From positions 1 to 5,890 of the forward strand of contig JAUIJG010000333.1 of NCBI GenBank assembly GCA_030431355.1: 5,890 nucleotides of DNA, given 5' to 3'. Under the pieces are notes generated by a model that worked only from the letters and a program-made list of their open reading frames with translations, was not told the DNA's origin and searched no databases. Shown here piece by piece: positions 5,795 through 5,890 of this stretch (position 1 is the first letter of the stretch; every line of letters starts with the position of its first letter). A program made the translations under genes and the position numbers. This DNA is from a bacterium. Its GTDB lineage: Bacteria > Cyanobacteriota > Vampirovibrionia > Obscuribacterales > Obscuribacteraceae.

Positions 5795-5890
5795 CCAATT
5801 GGCCGATTTTCCCGCTCGACATGGGAAGGTCCGCGACGTCTACGATCTGGGGCAGCACTTGCTGCTGGTGGCCACCGATCGCATCAGCGC
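5769..5890 (+). CDS. purC: SAICAR synthetase, N-terminal fragment cut by window end
   Basis: This is phosphoribosylaminoimidazole-succinocarboxamide synthase, which joins CAIR and aspartate with ATP in purine biosynthesis in the cytoplasm. Forty complete codons are present. [10 protein letters not shown] (19-28) is the glycine/lysine ATP-binding strand pair, and [10 protein letters not shown] (31-40) is the following conserved block. Both are characteristic of the long (about 300-residue), yeast-like PurC type. The shorter PurC of E. coli and cyanobacteria instead has GKAK...Y and a DD-T-A segment. The ATG at 5769 has GGAG at 5759-5762 with a 6-base spacer. Third-position GC is about 80% (32 of 40 codons), far above the genes in the left part of the window, which suggests a different genomic background. 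The rest of the gene lies beyond the window. Confidence 0.85.
   Translation, partial: MSTTPLLDTQLADFPARHGKVRDVYDLGQHLLLVATDRIS

Overview
The window holds two compositionally different parts. Positions 1 to about 5340 are of moderate GC (sampled 60-base lines range from about 35 to 58%). They carry a TPR repeat protein, a membrane-anchored Ser/Thr kinase and a polytopic GT-C-type glycosyltransferase on the + strand, then a convergent undecaprenyl-diphosphatase gene (uppP) on the - strand. The UppP sequence closely resembles cyanobacterial-type UppP. The kinase has the YRDLKPSN catalytic loop and SPPEQY segment frequent in cyanobacteria-related and Gram-positive kinases. Together these suggest a Cyanobacteria/Melainabacteria-type genome (for example Obscuribacterales). 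This taxonomic call is inference and was not tested by search.

From about 5340 to the end the GC rises abruptly to about 63% (304 of 480 bases at 5401-5880, hand count). This part contains a - strand open frame of unknown function that spans the composition break. It ends with the first 40 codons of a purC of the long, yeast-like type (KVRDVYD ... ATDRIS), which is cut by the window end. This is not the PurC type expected in cyanobacterial relatives. The tail may therefore come from another organism (chimeric contig) or be an acquired segment.

The three + strand genes look functionally connected. The TPR protein offers a protein-binding scaffold. The kinase lies 56 bases downstream behind its own plausible promoter. 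The glycosyltransferase begins 4 bases after the kinase stop codon at a TTG start, which implies translational coupling and possibly phospho-control of an envelope glycan step. UppP recycles the polyprenyl carrier on which GT-C enzymes depend, and its 3' end overlaps the glycosyltransferase 3' end by 11 bases. The N-terminus of the TPR gene appears truncated or frame-disrupted at the left edge. No RNA gene, CRISPR array, insertion sequence or convincing intrinsic terminator was seen.
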